DNA of 64,000 nt, from assembly GCF_009690905.1 (NCBI RefSeq), contig NZ_VOSW01000003.1, positions 60,762 through 124,761 on the forward strand, in the 5' to 3' direction. The DNA comes from Paraburkholderia madseniana (GTDB lineage Bacteria > Pseudomonadota > Gammaproteobacteria > Burkholderiales > Burkholderiaceae). Under the pieces are notes generated by a model. That model was not told the origin of the DNA. It searched no databases and saw nothing but the letters and a program-made list of their open reading frames with translations. A program made the translations under genes and the position numbers. Positions 62,883-64,000 of this stretch are shown here, one piece after another; position 1 is the stretch's first letter, and each line of letters begins with the position of its first letter.

Positions 62883-63254
62883 GTGGACGCCACTCAGATT
62901 GTTTGTATCGTCGACGACGACGAGTCCGTCCGGATGGCCACAGCGAGCCTGGTTCGGTCGTTCGGATGGAAAACGCGCATATTCGGCTCGGCGGAAGCGT
63001 TTCTGCAATCCGGTGACCTCGGTGAAACGTCGTGTCTGATCTCTGACGTGCGAATGCCCGGCATGTCAGGGATCGAGATGCACGAACAACTGCTGAAGCT
63101 CGGGTACGCGCCGCCAACCCTGTTTATCTCGGCATTCCCGCCGGTCGCGCTTCACGCGAAAATCCAGAAGGACGGTGTGCTGGCGTTTCTCCCCAAACCC
63201 GTCGACGCCGCCGCCATGGCGCATTGGCTCAATGTGGCGTTGGGATCGCCCTGA
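62883..63254 (+). CDS. Single-domain response regulator (receiver only)
   Basis: A 123-residue FixJ-class receiver without an output domain: VDDDES, phospho-acceptor Asp55 (CLISDVRMPG), FISAFPP and the Lys of FLPKPVD. The GTG at 62883 after GGGGC is used; an upstream TTG at 62850 would add 11 residues. It resembles the receiver at 47675. It is isolated from any kinase gene, so it probably serves a kinase elsewhere, or one of the giants, as a phosphate carrier. Confidence 0.8.
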   Translation: MDATQIVCIVDDDESVRMATASLVRSFGWKTRIFGSAEAFLQSGDLGETSCLISDVRMPGMSGIEMHEQLLKLGYAPPTLFISAFPPVALHAKIQKDGVLAFLPKPVDAAAMAHWLNVALGSP

Positions 63255-63380
63255 GCATGATTGAGTCATGATTGCGCCGTGCATGTCTCAGCGAAGGCCA
63301 CAACGGATGTCCTGAGGGTAAATAAATTGTCCTTAAATCACGCAGTGGGTTGAGCAGTGCGACGCTGCGCGAAATCAGCA

Positions 63381-63398
63381 GGGCGGAATCGTCCGCCC
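63381..63398 (-). terminator. Hairpin downstream of the old yellow enzyme gene
   Basis: GGGCGGA (63381-63387) pairs perfectly with TCCGCCC (63392-63398) around ATCG. It lies 43 bp after the stop of the minus-strand gene at 63441. No long T-run follows on that strand, so termination strength is uncertain. Confidence 0.45.
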
Positions 63399-63440
63399 CG
63401 CATACAACGTTTTAAAGCTGGCTAGCGGGAAAGCCAACGC

Positions 63441-64000
63441 TTAGTTCATGGTCGGGTAGTCGGTATAGCCCGTCACATCCCCGCCGAAGAAACTTGCGCT
63501 GTCGGCGGCATTCAGCGGGTGTCCATCGCGCAGACGGGCCGGCAGGTCCGGATTCGCGATGAAGGGCCGTCCGAACGCAATGATGTCGGCACGGCCGTTG
63601 GCGATCGCCTTTTCGGCGGTATCACGGTCATAGCCGCCGGCGATCATCAGTACGCCTTTGAATTCGTCTCGCAGCAGTTTGATGATGGCGTCCCAGCGCG
63701 GGTCGAAGTTCTCGTCCTTCACCGTACCCACCATCGCCGGTTCGACGAGATGCAAATAGGCGAGACCGTAGTCGTTGAGTTTTTTGACGATATAGCCGAA
63801 CGTTGCCTCAGGCGTTTCATCGCCCATTCCCATGAAACGTCCCATCGGGGTGAGGCGAACACCGACGTTTTGCGGACCCACTTCGTCGCTGACAGCGGCG
63901 ACGACTTCAAGCAGCAACCGTGCGCGATTTTCGATGCTGCCGCCGTAGCTATCGAGGCGGTGGGTGCTGGTGCTGTTGGTGATCGGGTGCAGCTGGTGAG
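63441..64000 (-). CDS. Old yellow enzyme family alkene reductase, N-terminus outside window
   Basis: This is the C-terminal part (at least 186 residues) of an FMN-dependent NADPH:alkene reductase (NemA/OYE family). The stretch YGGSIENRARLLLEVV at the window edge is a family signature. VGVRLTPMGRFMGMGD, YLHLVEPAMVG and the FMN phosphate loop IAGGYDRDTAEKAI with FGRPFIANPDL follow. These enzymes reduce activated double bonds, quinones, maleimides or nitro compounds. The rest of the gene and its regulator lie beyond 64000. It converges with the receiver at 62883. Confidence 0.9.
   Translation of the reverse strand, partial: HQLHPITNSTSTHRLDSYGGSIENRARLLLEVVAAVSDEVGPQNVGVRLTPMGRFMGMGDETPEATFGYIVKKLNDYGLAYLHLVEPAMVGTVKDENFDPRWDAIIKLLRDEFKGVLMIAGGYDRDTAEKAIANGRADIIAFGRPFIANPDLPARLRDGHPLNAADSASFFGGDVTGYTDYPTMN

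Noticed and set aside
1..64000. CRISPR array, tRNA, rRNA, insertion sequence or prophage genes
   Set aside because: No regularly spaced repeats, cloverleaf-like sequences, transposase motifs or phage genes were seen on either strand.

Overview
The window is GC-rich (roughly 63-65 % by eye), gene-dense and fully chromosomal in character. Its gene content points to a Burkholderiaceae soil or plant-associated bacterium, most likely Paraburkholderia, Caballeronia or a close relative. The supporting content is LysR, AraC and TetR regulators, a FUSC/NodT/DUF1656/HlyD efflux operon, a DUF3331-like protein, a cyanide-insensitive type bd oxidase, an XapX protein and giant kinase/ATPase/histidine-kinase proteins. 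I saw no rRNA, tRNA, insertion sequence, phage gene or CRISPR array.

Layout. 1-2.1 kb: a truncated FAD aromatic hydroxylase divergent from a LysR regulator. 2.5-17.7 kb: a long plus-strand run. It holds an isochorismatase-like hydrolase, a YtcJ-type amidohydrolase, an MscS channel with a cyclic-nucleotide-binding domain, an HD-like protein with an altered metal motif, XapX, an exported VOC protein, an outer-membrane channel of the alginate-export type, a thioredoxin-reductase-like flavoprotein without the redox cysteines, and a 1866-residue pseudokinase/ATPase/histidine kinase. 17.6-27.3 kb: minus strand, with a winged-helix/STAND ATPase regulator, an AraC regulator, a LysR pseudogene with an internal deletion, and a catabolic operon (VOC, FAD hydroxylase, DUF485, ActP-type symporter, ACMSD-like amidohydrolase) downstream of a TetR gene, with a long palindromic operator. 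27.5-40.1 kb: a second STAND regulator, the aromatic-acid-type efflux operon, a PRC-barrel protein, a FixL/FixJ-like two-component pair, an AraC regulator and a DUF3331-like protein. 40.2-46.9 kb: cydAB flanked by two further STAND regulators, plus a fossil of another. 46.9-57.6 kb: a plus-strand signalling array of three response regulators, a second giant kinase/ATPase/histidine kinase, and two receiver-histidine kinases. 57.5-64 kb: an alpha/beta hydrolase lacking its serine nucleophile, a fifth STAND regulator, a LysR regulator, a single-domain receiver and the C-terminal part of an old yellow enzyme.

The theme of the window is signalling. Five intact paralogues couple an OmpR/PhoB-type DNA-binding domain directly to a STAND (NB-ARC-like) ATPase, and a recognisable fossil of a sixth remains. 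They are interspersed with two HstK-type giants whose Ser/Thr kinase domains have lost catalytic residues, and with six response-regulator or receiver proteins. A 20-bp sequence recurs at three loci, two of them inside an 87-bp ungapped duplication, and is a candidate operator. Metabolic partners are catabolic flavoenzymes, efflux, and the bd oxidase. Functional links between the regulators and these targets are inferred from position only.
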